Source: Caldanaerobius polysaccharolyticus DSM 13641
GTDB lineage: Bacteria; Bacillota; Thermoanaerobacteria; Thermoanaerobacterales; Caldanaerobiaceae
Direction of reading: 5' to 3'
Assembly (NCBI RefSeq): GCF_000427425.1
Contig: NZ_KE386495.1
Span: 228,733 to 292,732 of the forward strand
DNA length: 64,000 nucleotides
Below, piece after piece: positions 7,467 through 19,147 of this stretch (its first letter is position 1; each line of letters opens with the position of its first letter). A program made the translations under genes and the position numbers. The notes under the pieces are model-generated. The model was not told where the DNA came from. It worked only from the letters and a program-made list of their open reading frames with translations, and did no database searches.

Positions 7467-7495
7467 TTGACATATTTAACTTTACACCATATAAT
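7467..7495 (+). promoter_or_regulatory. Sigma-A promoter of the metal ATPase gene
   Basis: TTGACA at 7467-7472 and TATAAT at 7490-7495 with a 17-base spacer, a consensus match. Confidence 0.85.
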
Positions 7496-7505
7496 TAGAA
7501 TTGAT

Positions 7506-7533
7506 ATATGAATGATTATTCAATTGTTCATAT
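7506..7533 (+). promoter_or_regulatory. ArsR/SmtB (CadC-like) operator
   Basis: ATATGAA (7506-7512) and TTCATAT (7527-7533) form a perfect inverted pair, and TGAATGATTATTCA (7509-7522) is a second one nested in it. This is the TGAA-N-TTCA pattern recognised by metal-sensing ArsR/SmtB repressors. It lies just after the -10, where a bound repressor would block initiation. No arsR/cadC-like gene is in the window. Confidence 0.65.
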
Positions 7534-7594
7534 AATACATACGTAAAAGGGTTAATCCATATAAATGAAAAGTTTTGAAAGGAATGGTTGTAAA

Positions 7595-9733
7595 ATGAGC
7601 CAAAAGACAACAATGGAGCTAATCCTTGAAGGATTGGAATGTGCAAACTGTGCTATGAAAATTGAAGCAAAGGTAAATGAACTAAAGGGTGTAAAGCATG
7701 CAAGCCTAAACTTCGCTACGAAAGCACTGTCTGTTGAAATAGATGATACGATTAATAGCAATGATATTTTCTCTTTGGTGAAAAAAATAGTAAAAGATAT
7801 TGAGCCAGAGGTTGAGGTTGTAGACAACAAAGAACGGGATGCAAAGTGTGCTTGTGAGGATGATAGCAGTAACGCAGCTTCAAACATTGAAGCAAATAAC
7901 AGGAAGAAGGCTATACGATTTGGCATTTCGGCATTATTTTTTGCCGCTGCCCTTTTGATTGAGTTTCCTTACTGGATAGATTTTACGCTCTTTTTAATCA
8001 GCTATATCCTATCAGGTGGCGAAGTAGTGCTAAAAGCTTTTAAGAACATTACAAAAGGTCAGGTATTCGACGAAAATTTCTTAATGACCATTGCTACGGT
8101 AGGTGCATTTATTATTCATGAATTCCCCGAAGGCGTAGCTGTTATGCTTTTCTTCCAGGTCGGCACGTTATTACAGAATATAGCTGTAAACCGTTCCAGA
8201 AAATCTATTGTAGCACTTATGGATATTCGCCCCGATTTTGCTAACCTAAAAGTAGGTGACGAAATTAAGAAAGTATCGCCCAAAGATGTTAAAACTGGCG
8301 ATATTATCGTGGTTAAGCCTGGTGAAAAAATACCTTTGGACGGTAAAATAATTGAAGGAAAATCAATGGTAGATACCTCTGCATTAACCGGCGAATCTGT
8401 ACCAAGAGAGGTCGAGATCGGAAATGATGTTTTAGCTGGCTTTATCAATAAAAACGGTCTTTTAACGGTCGAAGTTTCTAAAGAGTTTGGTGAGTCTACC
8501 GTATCCAAAATACTCGATCTGGTGCAGAACGCAAGCAGCAGGAAATCCCCGACCGAAAACTTTATCACTAAATTTGCAAGCCGTTATACTCCTGTTGTAA
8601 CAATAGCAGCAGCACTTATCGCTATCGTCCCCCCTCTTATTATCCCAGGTGCTACCTTTACAGATTGGTTTTACAGGGCAATGGTATTTTTGGTAATCTC
8701 CTGCCCATGTGCGCTGGTCATTTCAATCCCGTTGGGCTTCTTCGGTGGTATCGGTGGAGCCTCTAAAAACGGTGTGCTTGTAAAGGGTAGTAATTATCTT
8801 GAAGCGTTAAATGATGTGGATACGGTTGTATTTGATAAAACCGGTACTTTGACCAAAGGTGTGTTTAAGGTAACACAGGTAAACCCGCAAGGCAATGTAT
8901 CAAAGGACGAACTATTAGAATACGCTGCTTTTGCCGAAAGCTATTCAAACCACCCTATTGCCCTTTCGATTTTGAAGGCTTATGGTAAGGAAGTAGATAA
9001 AAACGAGATTGAAAATTATGAAGAAATTTCAGGCCACGGAATAAAGGTAAAGGTAAGAGGAAGAACAGTCCTTGCAGGAAATGCAAAGCTTATGGCACAG
9101 GAAAATATCGCCTATGTTAATACCGACGCTGTAGGTACAGTCGTACACATAGCGGTAGACGGCGTATATGCCGGATTTATAGTAATATCCGACGAAGTAA
9201 AAGAGGACTCCGCCAATGCCCTGAAAGCCTTAAAAAGCATCGGCGTAAGAAAGCTCGTCATGCTTACAGGTGACAGTAAGGCAGTAGCTGAAAAGATTGG
9301 CAACCAGTTAGGGCTTGATGAAGTCCATGCCGAACTTCTCCCCGACCAAAAGGTCGAAAAGCTTGAAATGCTGGAAAAGCAGAAATCACCTAAAGGGAAG
9401 CTTGTATTCGTTGGGGATGGTATCAACGACGCCCCCGTGTTAGCCCGTGCAGATGTCGGGGTAGCAATGGGCGGTTTAGGCTCTGACGCAGCAATTGAAG
9501 CTGCTGATGTGGTATTAATGACTGACGAACCTTCAAAGCTTGTGAGCGCTATAAAGATTGCCAAAAGGACACGCCGTATTGTATGGCAGAATATAATATT
9601 TTCACTGGGCGTAAAGATTATCGTACTGGCGTTAGGTGCTGGCGGTATAGCCACCATGTGGGAAGCGGTATTTGCCGATGTTGGTGTCGCACTTATAGCA
9701 GTAGTTAACTCAATGCGGGTTCAATACCAATAA
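7595..9733 (+). CDS. cadA: Heavy-metal translocating P1B-type ATPase (Zn/Cd/Pb class)
   Basis: A membrane pump exporting soft divalent metals. In order: a heavy-metal-associated domain with LECANCAMKIE near the N-terminus, a His/Cys-rich linker (DAKCACEDD), membrane helices, the actuator motif TGESVPRE, the metal-site helix VISCPCALVIS (near residue 370), the phosphorylation site DKTGTLTKG (near 414) and the hinge GDGINDAPVLARADVGVAMG (near 606). The CPC motif with a downstream Asp in the last helices (FADVGVALIAV) points to Zn/Cd/Pb rather than Cu. An ATG at 7565 is in frame, but the one at 7595 (MSQKTTMEL) has AAAGGA upstream and fits family starts. It overlaps the convergent rluA-type gene by 29 bases. 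Confidence 0.93.
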   Translation: MSQKTTMELILEGLECANCAMKIEAKVNELKGVKHASLNFATKALSVEIDDTINSNDIFSLVKKIVKDIEPEVEVVDNKERDAKCACEDDSSNAASNIEANNRKKAIRFGISALFFAAALLIEFPYWIDFTLFLISYILSGGEVVLKAFKNITKGQVFDENFLMTIATVGAFIIHEFPEGVAVMLFFQVGTLLQNIAVNRSRKSIVALMDIRPDFANLKVGDEIKKVSPKDVKTGDIIVVKPGEKIPLDGKIIEGKSMVDTSALTGESVPREVEIGNDVLAGFINKNGLLTVEVSKEFGESTVSKILDLVQNASSRKSPTENFITKFASRYTPVVTIAAALIAIVPPLIIPGATFTDWFYRAMVFLVISCPCALVISIPLGFFGGIGGASKNGVLVKGSNYLEALNDVDTVVFDKTGTLTKGVFKVTQVNPQGNVSKDELLEYAAFAESYSNHPIALSILKAYGKEVDKNEIENYEEISGHGIKVKVRGRTVLAGNAKLMAQENIAYVNTDAVGTVVHIAVDGVYAGFIVISDEVKEDSANALKALKSIGVRKLVMLTGDSKAVAEKIGNQLGLDEVHAELLPDQKVEKLEMLEKQKSPKGKLVFVGDGINDAPVLARADVGVAMGGLGSDAAIEAADVVLMTDEPSKLVSAIKIAKRTRRIVWQNIIFSLGVKIIVLALGAGGIATMWEAVFADVGVALIAVVNSMRVQYQ

Positions 9734-10574
9734 GCCTTTTCATATCCTGGGGCAGCGGCGCTTCAAAACGCACTCTTTCGCCCGTGCGGGGATGCGAAAA
9801 GGACATCTCGCAACAATGCAACGCTTGCCTTATTATGCGTTCATCTTCATGGCCGTAAAGGGTATCCCCTACTATGGGATGCCCTGCATAACTTAAATGT
9901 ACCCTTATCTGGTGAGTACGCCCTGTTTCCAGCTTAAGTAAAAGCGCCGTCATGTCCTCGAGCCTTTTCAACGTGCGGTAATGAGTAACCGCCCTCTGGC
10001 CGTCTTGAGAAACCCACCTTTCAATGACGCTGCCTGGTTTGCGGGCTATAGGCGCATCAATGGTACCCTCGTCTTTTTCCATTACGCCCTCTACTATAGC
10101 TATATAAGCCTTCTCCATGTGACCGTACTGCTGTATCGCGTTGTGGGCGTATTGATTTAAGGCGATTATCAGAACCCCCGACGTGTCCCTATCAAGGCGG
10201 TTTACGGGATGGAATCCTCTCTTTAAGCCCTTTTTACTAAAATAGTAAATCACTCCATTGCCTATGGTGTCATCGTAATGATACGCCGTGGGATGGACGA
10301 CCACCCCGGCTTGCTTGTTCAGCACCAGTATATCCTCATCTTCGTACATAATATCCAGAGGTACAGGCGATGGCACTATGTCGCAGTCTTCCGCAAGGTC
10401 TATGTCCACTACATCGCCGCATTCCACTCGATCCCACGGATGCGCTATCTCGCCGTTTAAAAATATCTTACCTGTGGATTTTAACCTGTGTAAAGCCCTC
10501 TTGGAAAACCTCATGTGCTTTAAAAATTCCCCTACGCTCATACCGGCGCATTCGGCATCAACTTTAAGCCTCAT
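9705..10574 (-). CDS. RluA/RluD-family pseudouridine synthase
   Basis: This 289-residue enzyme converts uridines in rRNA or tRNA to pseudouridine. It has an N-terminal S4-like RNA-binding part (GEFLKHMRFSKRALHRLK), the catalytic motif HPVNRLDRDTSGVLI with the active-site Asp, and the C-terminal GRTHQIRVHLSYAGHPIVGD. The start ATG overlaps the stop TGA of the upstream radical SAM gene (ATGA), so the two are translationally coupled. Its 3' end overlaps the end of the convergent metal ATPase gene. The exact target nucleotide cannot be given from sequence alone. Confidence 0.93.
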   Translation of the reverse strand: MRLKVDAECAGMSVGEFLKHMRFSKRALHRLKSTGKIFLNGEIAHPWDRVECGDVVDIDLAEDCDIVPSPVPLDIMYEDEDILVLNKQAGVVVHPTAYHYDDTIGNGVIYYFSKKGLKRGFHPVNRLDRDTSGVLIIALNQYAHNAIQQYGHMEKAYIAIVEGVMEKDEGTIDAPIARKPGSVIERWVSQDGQRAVTHYRTLKRLEDMTALLLKLETGRTHQIRVHLSYAGHPIVGDTLYGHEDERIIRQALHCCEMSFSHPRTGERVRFEAPLPQDMKRLIGIEPALS

Positions 10575-11473
10575 TCAAGCCCCTCCAGATCAAAATCGGG
10601 TATAAATTCCTCACAGGCCGCTTCTCCTTCCTGAACAAACCCATTTTCCAATCCTATATTGAAAAAATATTCGATAAGATCTTGGTACTCTTTTTCACTT
10701 ACCTTTTTATTGAGCTCAGGGTAATTCACCGCTTTATAATACGGCGTGTACTGAGACATCAAATTTACGTATACACCTGAAGGGAGGTTATCCCTTATCC
10801 AATCCAGCACTTTTTTAGAATCCTCTACCTTACCCGGCAACAGGAGATGTCTTATCATAAGCCCACCTGTCATAATACCATCGCTGTCAAACCTAGGCTC
10901 ACCTACCTGCCTGAACATCTCCATAATAGCCCTGGTGGCGTAAAAGAAATAATCCTTAGCCCCTGAATACCTGGTTGCCAGTGTATCATCATAGTACTTC
11001 AAATCGGGAAGGTAAACGTCCACCAGGCCATCTAGCATTTCAAGGGCTTCCACGTTTTCGTATGCGCTGGTATTGTACACCACAGGCAATTTAAGCCCTT
11101 TTCCCCTGGCTAATATAATAGCGTCCTTTATCTGGGGAATATATACCGTAGGTGTTACCAGATTCACGTTGTGAGCCCCCATATCCTGCAGGTGCACAAA
11201 GATATCGGCCAGCTTTTCCACGGAAATCACCCGCCCGTAATTTTCCTGGCTTATCCTGTAATTCTGGCAAAAAAGACACTTTAAATTGCAATGAGAGAAA
11301 AAAACCGTGCCAGAACCGCGGGTACCGCTTATAGGGGGCTCCTCCCATCGATGCAGGTATGCCTTTGCCACCACGATATCACTGGTGGCACCACAAAATC
11401 CCTTTTCTCCCATGTTTCTGTCTACCCCACACCTTCGTGGGCAAAGCTCGCATTTATAAAGTTCTTTCCACAT
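10571..11473 (-). CDS. Radical SAM protein, PflX/COG1313 type
   Basis: The 300-residue protein begins with a cysteine-rich segment (CELCPRRCGVDR, GFCGA) followed by the radical SAM cluster motif CNLKCLFCQNY near residue 66. It resembles pyruvate formate-lyase activating enzyme but is the shorter PflX-like group, found in many anaerobes and of unproved substrate. No pyruvate formate-lyase gene is nearby. It is coupled to the downstream pseudouridine synthase by a 4-base overlap, which may hint at RNA-related work or simply be operon packing. The ATG at 11473 is followed by WKELYKCELC, as in homologues. Confidence 0.85.
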   Translation of the reverse strand: MWKELYKCELCPRRCGVDRNMGEKGFCGATSDIVVAKAYLHRWEEPPISGTRGSGTVFFSHCNLKCLFCQNYRISQENYGRVISVEKLADIFVHLQDMGAHNVNLVTPTVYIPQIKDAIILARGKGLKLPVVYNTSAYENVEALEMLDGLVDVYLPDLKYYDDTLATRYSGAKDYFFYATRAIMEMFRQVGEPRFDSDGIMTGGLMIRHLLLPGKVEDSKKVLDWIRDNLPSGVYVNLMSQYTPYYKAVNYPELNKKVSEKEYQDLIEYFFNIGLENGFVQEGEAACEEFIPDFDLEGLE

Positions 11474-11506
11474 AGGATTCCTCCACTGAATACCGGTATT
11501 ATAAGC

Positions 11507-13171
11507 TCAAATGTAAACGTCTATATACCTGTTTACTTTTCCGTGAACAAATACTACGTACTTATCCACCTTCTTTTCGCTTGCGGGTACATCATGGTAA
11601 AATCGCTCAAAGGTAACCCATTTTAAAATCTGCCCTAAAGACCTGCCTGTCAACTCGGGTATATGCTCATCCACCCATTTTTTATCTTTTAAGAGGGATT
11701 TTACATACTCCCTATCTCTTTTATCAGACCTTGACGGCATAAAATCGGGAACCGATGCGGTATTATGGTTTAGCATGTAATCAAATTTAACCATATCGCC
11801 TATAAACTCCAGGGCATAAATGCCCTCTTTACACTTTAGGTATTCTAGCAGCAATTTATAGAGATTGACAAGGGATAAATTATGACCATAAAGCCCTTTT
11901 GCTGACCAGAATCTTTTAAAGTCTTCGTAAAAAGCGAAAGGGCTTTTATAGCGCGATACGGCGTAATCCAGGGTGTATTTAAATTTGCCCGTGTTATAAT
12001 ATTTGTTTACAAGGAATGCAATGCCTTTTAAGGCGCATAGGTCTTCATAGCTCATCCACCTATTGTACAGTATTTCATAAGGTGGCTGAGACCTGTAAAC
12101 AATACCGTATTCCCCTGCCATATCCCTGAGAGCCGTGCCCTTTAATAGCTTGAGAAACCCTAGCTGTATCTCATGGGGTCTGCACATGTACAGATCGTCA
12201 AATGCCCTGGCAAAGGTCTCGTAAGTATCATAAGGAAGCCCTGCGATCAAATCAGCGTGTACCTTTACCCCTGAATCCACCAGACGCCTTATTTCGCCCA
12301 AAGCCCTGTTTACGTTGGGATTTCTTCCTACTGCCCTTAGCGAATCGGGATTTGTGGTCTGCAAGCCAGCCTCAAATTGAAGCCTGTGCTCTATTCCTTT
12401 CATGGCCTCTATAAACTCATCGGAGATCAGCTCAGGGTTTACCTCGCACTGAAATACCACATCTCTGGGCAACCCTCGAATGATGTTAAATATCTCCACA
12501 GCCCGCTCGGTGTCGCAGTTAAATGACCTGTCCACTAACTTGACGACACCTACATTGGATTGAGCTATCCTGTAGAGGTCCTCCTTTACCTTGTCTAAAC
12601 TGGCGTACCTCACGCCATTATCCCGTGAGGACAGGCAGTATTTGCACCCAAAAGGGCATCCCCTTGACGTCTCATAGTAAATGTATCGGTTGCTGTAATC
12701 CTCGTCCACGTCATAGGCAAAAGGCAGCATATTCATATCCACGGGTTGGGCCGGCGGTTTAACCACGCACCTTTTTACATCTCCACGGGCTATGCGCCTA
12801 ATAAGCTGCCTAAAGCTCTCTTCCCCTTCGCCCATGACCACGAAGTCCACAAAATTCCACTGAGACAAAATCTCTTCTGCACTGTAGGATACTTCAGGCC
12901 CTCCCAACACTATTTTTACCCGTGGTCTCACCTTTTTCAGGTTTTCACAAAGGTACATGGTCTGCTGGATATTCCATATATAACACGAAAACCCAACCAC
13001 ATCAGCATCGTACGACGCTATCCGCTCAAGGACAAGATCCATGCTGTCGTTTATAGTATACTCCTGGTATTCCACATCTACGCCGTCTTGCTGGCAATAA
13101 CGCGCCAGAAGCCTTACAGCAGGACTTGTGTGACAATAACTGGCGTTTAACGCCACTAACAGCACTTTCAT
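11507..13171 (-). CDS. B12-binding-domain radical SAM protein
   Basis: A 554-residue protein of the COG1032 type. The N-terminal cobalamin-binding-like Rossmann domain spans MKVLLVALNASYCHTSP to GGPEVSYSAEE; the radical SAM motif is SRGCPFGCKYCLSS, near residue 185; a C-terminal DUF4080-like tail follows. A longer frame opens at 13195, but the ATG at 13171 has AGGAGG at 13183-13178 and starts the conserved MKVLLVALN, so that start is chosen. The DxHxxG cobalamin loop is not clear, so B12 may not be bound tightly. Its substrate is unknown. Gene order places it between the PflX-like gene and phosphoglucomutase on the same strand. Confidence 0.85.
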   Translation of the reverse strand: MKVLLVALNASYCHTSPAVRLLARYCQQDGVDVEYQEYTINDSMDLVLERIASYDADVVGFSCYIWNIQQTMYLCENLKKVRPRVKIVLGGPEVSYSAEEILSQWNFVDFVVMGEGEESFRQLIRRIARGDVKRCVVKPPAQPVDMNMLPFAYDVDEDYSNRYIYYETSRGCPFGCKYCLSSRDNGVRYASLDKVKEDLYRIAQSNVGVVKLVDRSFNCDTERAVEIFNIIRGLPRDVVFQCEVNPELISDEFIEAMKGIEHRLQFEAGLQTTNPDSLRAVGRNPNVNRALGEIRRLVDSGVKVHADLIAGLPYDTYETFARAFDDLYMCRPHEIQLGFLKLLKGTALRDMAGEYGIVYRSQPPYEILYNRWMSYEDLCALKGIAFLVNKYYNTGKFKYTLDYAVSRYKSPFAFYEDFKRFWSAKGLYGHNLSLVNLYKLLLEYLKCKEGIYALEFIGDMVKFDYMLNHNTASVPDFMPSRSDKRDREYVKSLLKDKKWVDEHIPELTGRSLGQILKWVTFERFYHDVPASEKKVDKYVVFVHGKVNRYIDVYI

Positions 13172-13196
13172 TGTTTTCCTCCTGAATTTAAACAAT

Positions 13197-13229
13197 GTAA
13201 AACAGCCGCATTATCAGCGGCTATTTTAC
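13197..13229 (-). terminator. Hairpin at the 3' end of phosphoglucomutase
   Basis: On the minus strand GTAAAA-AGCCGC pairs with GCGGCT-TTTTAC around TGATAAT; the stop codon of the phosphoglucomutase gene lies in the stem. It ends in a T run and lies 26 bases before the next start, so it may end or attenuate transcription. Confidence 0.65.
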
Positions 13230-14915
13230 CAGATCCAGTATCGCGTCTTTTATCTTGTTGACTTTCTCCTCCGATTTTTCCTTGCTGCTATCCACAGCGG
13301 AAATGTATATCTTTATCTTGGGCTCGGTGCCCGACGGCCTTACCAGTAGGTAGCCACCCCCTTTGAAGTTATACCTGAGCACATTGGACTTAGGTAACCT
13401 CAACCTGGCCTGACCTGTCAGGTAATCGTCCCTCCACTCCACCTCATATCCTGCAAAATCCTTTATGTCCATCTCCCTCAGCTTTGACATGATGCCGTTA
13501 ATCCTCTCCATACCCTCTTTGCCTTCCATCACGATGGACTTGAGGTACTCGGTATAATACCCGTATTTCTTATAGAGCTCCTCCATGACGTCTAACAGCG
13601 TCATGCCTTTCATCTTGTAATACAAAGCCATTTCACTGAAAAGCGCTGATGCGATTACCCCGTCTTTATCCCTTACCTGCGTACCTCTTAGATAACCATA
13701 GCTTTCCTCAAAGCCGAATACAAACTCTTTACCGGTGCTCTCGTATTCTTTTATCTTCTCTCCGATAAACTTAAAACCTATAAGGGTGTTCTCTACTTCA
13801 ACGCCAAAATCCTTGGCAATAGGTTCTAGCATATCCGTCGTAGCAATGGTCTTGATGACAACGCCGTTTTTGGGTATCTGCCCTCTCTCCTTCAACTGGC
13901 TCAAAATATAGTATGTCAAAAGTATACCCTGTTGATGACCTGTTAGGGCAACGTATTGCCCTTGTCTATCCCTCACTATCACACCTACCCTGTCGCTATC
14001 AGGGTCTGTCCCCAGGATTATATCGGCACCTCTCTCCTTGGCCATGCTGAGGGCCAGCTCAAAGGCATCGTGTTCTTCCGGGTTGGGAGACCTGACTGTG
14101 GAAAAATCAGGATCCGGCACCTCCTGTTGGGGTACAACCCTTACATCGGTAAAGCCGAGCTCTTTAAGCACCCTGCGCACAGGAACATTGCCCGTACCGT
14201 GCAAAGGCGTATAAATTATGCTCAGCTCTCCACCTTTTTCTTTTAAAAGCTGGGGATTTAAAACCTGGGATTTCACCATATCCACGTACTGGTCGTCTAT
14301 GCTCTTATCCAGGATTACAAACAGGCCCTTTTCTCTGGCCTCTTTTTCTTCCATCACTTTTATTGCCGTTATATCTTTTATCTTTTTAATCCTTTCCATA
14401 ATCTCATTGACATAAGGGGAAACGGCCTGTCCCCCATCTTCCAGGTAAACCTTGTAGCCGTTGTACTGCGGTGGATTATGGCTCGCCGTAATCACTATCC
14501 CGGCCGCCGCCTTTAATTTCCTTACGGCAAAAGACAGCTCAGGCGTGGGCCTCAATCCATCAAATACGTAAGCTTTTATACCGTTGGCGTTAAGCACCCC
14601 AGCGCTCTCTAAAGCAAATTCCCTGGAACCGTGCCTTGAATCATGGGCGATAACTACTCCCCTGGCTTTATAGTCCTCCCCTAGTGAAGTTATGTAATCA
14701 GCTAACCCCTGGGTGGCTTTCCTGACCGTGTATATATTCATGCGATTGGTTCCAGCGCCGATCTTACCTCTTAGTCCCCCTGTGCCAAATTCCAGCTCCT
14801 TGTAAAATCTGTCTTCTATCTCCTTCTCATCTCCGGCGATAGCCCTCAATTCTTTTTTAGTAGCCTCATCAAAATAATCAGAGTTCAACCAGAAATTATA
14901 TTCATCTTTGTACAT
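13221..14915 (-). CDS. pgcA: Alpha-phosphoglucomutase / phosphomannomutase
   Basis: The 564-residue enzyme interconverts glucose 1- and 6-phosphate (possibly mannose phosphates too). The phosphoserine loop TASHNPPQYNGYKVY is near residue 145, the metal loop GTDPDSDRVGV near 310, the sugar loop GFEESYGYL near 405 and the phosphate-binding RPSGTEPKIKIY near 520. The in-frame GTG at 14921 lacks proper spacing; the ATG at 14915 has AAGGAGG at 14930-14924. Length fits the long bacterial PgcA group. With a lost glgB nearby it may have served glycogen metabolism once; it now likely feeds cell-wall sugar nucleotides or glycolysis. Confidence 0.93.
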   Translation of the reverse strand: MYKDEYNFWLNSDYFDEATKKELRAIAGDEKEIEDRFYKELEFGTGGLRGKIGAGTNRMNIYTVRKATQGLADYITSLGEDYKARGVVIAHDSRHGSREFALESAGVLNANGIKAYVFDGLRPTPELSFAVRKLKAAAGIVITASHNPPQYNGYKVYLEDGGQAVSPYVNEIMERIKKIKDITAIKVMEEKEAREKGLFVILDKSIDDQYVDMVKSQVLNPQLLKEKGGELSIIYTPLHGTGNVPVRRVLKELGFTDVRVVPQQEVPDPDFSTVRSPNPEEHDAFELALSMAKERGADIILGTDPDSDRVGVIVRDRQGQYVALTGHQQGILLTYYILSQLKERGQIPKNGVVIKTIATTDMLEPIAKDFGVEVENTLIGFKFIGEKIKEYESTGKEFVFGFEESYGYLRGTQVRDKDGVIASALFSEMALYYKMKGMTLLDVMEELYKKYGYYTEYLKSIVMEGKEGMERINGIMSKLREMDIKDFAGYEVEWRDDYLTGQARLRLPKSNVLRYNFKGGGYLLVRPSGTEPKIKIYISAVDSSKEKSEEKVNKIKDAILDLVK

Positions 14916-15011
14916 CAGCACAACCTCCTTCTACTGGATTTAAAAAACGATCACACCCTACAGCAAGTATTGTAACAACAAAACGGTCAGGATACAAGAG
15001 GTGCACCGCTA

Positions 15012-15040
15012 TTGTATTTCTCACTACCTTATTATAGAAT
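15012..15040 (+). promoter_or_regulatory. Promoter of the MIF-like gene
   Basis: TTGTAT at 15012-15017 and TAGAAT at 15035-15040 with a 17-base spacer, 46 bases before the ATG. Confidence 0.6.
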
Positions 15041-15086
15041 AATGGTATAGAATATATTACTAAATACATCGGAAAGGAGCAGTATT

Positions 15087-15437
15087 ATGCCACTTGTAAC
15101 ATCCATAACGCCAAAAGCGCTAGATGAAAGCACTAAAGACGCGCTTAAGTCAGGTATAGGCGAAATAATGAACAGGGTCGCAGGCAAAAGCGAATCATGG
15201 CTTATGGTGCGGTTTAGCGAAGACGACACGCTGTACTTCAGAGGTGAAAAAGTACAAGACGGCGCCCTGGTAGACATAAAACTCATCGGCTCCTTAAGCC
15301 CCGATCAGAAAAAAGCCTTAGTCAAGGAGATATGCGACCTGTACTCTGAAAAAGCCTCTTTTAAAGGAGAAAACATATACGTCACCATTGAAGAATACCA
15401 GGGTTCCAACTGGGGCTGGAACGGCTCAACGTTTTAA
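15087..15437 (+). CDS. MIF-like tautomerase (macrophage migration inhibitory factor family)
   Basis: The 116-residue protein has the length and layout of MIF/phenylpyruvate tautomerase: the catalytic N-terminal Pro after the initiator Met (MPLVTSITPK), the strand WLMVRFSEDDTLYFRG, an IKLIGSLS strand near residue 68, and the C-terminal NWGWNGSTF, close to the VGWNxSTF ending of animal MIF. It should form a trimer and catalyse keto-enol tautomerisation, the natural substrate being unknown. AAAGGAG lies before the ATG. It is a single-gene unit with its own promoter and a shared bidirectional terminator. Such homologues occur in scattered clostridia, so recent capture from an animal is not implied. 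Confidence 0.88.
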   Translation: MPLVTSITPKALDESTKDALKSGIGEIMNRVAGKSESWLMVRFSEDDTLYFRGEKVQDGALVDIKLIGSLSPDQKKALVKEICDLYSEKASFKGENIYVTIEEYQGSNWGWNGSTF

Positions 15438-15463
15438 AAAAGGGCCTTAAAAGGCCCTTTTTT
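15436..15463. terminator. Bidirectional terminator between the MIF-like gene and the pyruvate oxidoreductase
   Basis: AAAAAAGGGCCTT (15436-15448) and AAGGCCCTTTTTT (15451-15463) form a near-perfect stem with A and T runs on both sides, so it can stop the plus-strand gene ending at 15437 and the minus-strand gene ending at 15470. Confidence 0.9.
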
Positions 15464-15469
15464 ATTTCC

Positions 15470-19039
<3,570 letters not shown>

Positions 19040-19078
19040 TCACAACAACCCGACAAAATAAACCGCTGATTAAATGCC

Positions 19079-19093
19079 TGCATATTGTATGCA
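19079..19093 (-). promoter_or_regulatory. Perfect 15-bp palindrome in the leader of the pyruvate oxidoreductase gene
   Basis: TGCATA-TTG-TATGCA, 26 bases downstream of the -10. Its place in the early transcribed region suggests an operator for an unidentified repressor; it does not match the Rex consensus. Confidence 0.45.
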
Positions 19094-19118
19094 AAATAAT
19101 AATTCTACAACCGAATAT

Positions 19119-19147
19119 ATTATAGCACAAATGCATAAAAAAGTGAA
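19119..19147 (-). promoter_or_regulatory. Promoter of the pyruvate oxidoreductase gene
   Basis: On the minus strand TTCACT (19147-19142), 17 bases, then TATAAT (19124-19119), preceded by TG one base upstream (extended -10). It starts right after the stop codon of the SPL-like gene. The leader to the ATG is about 115 bases. Confidence 0.75.
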
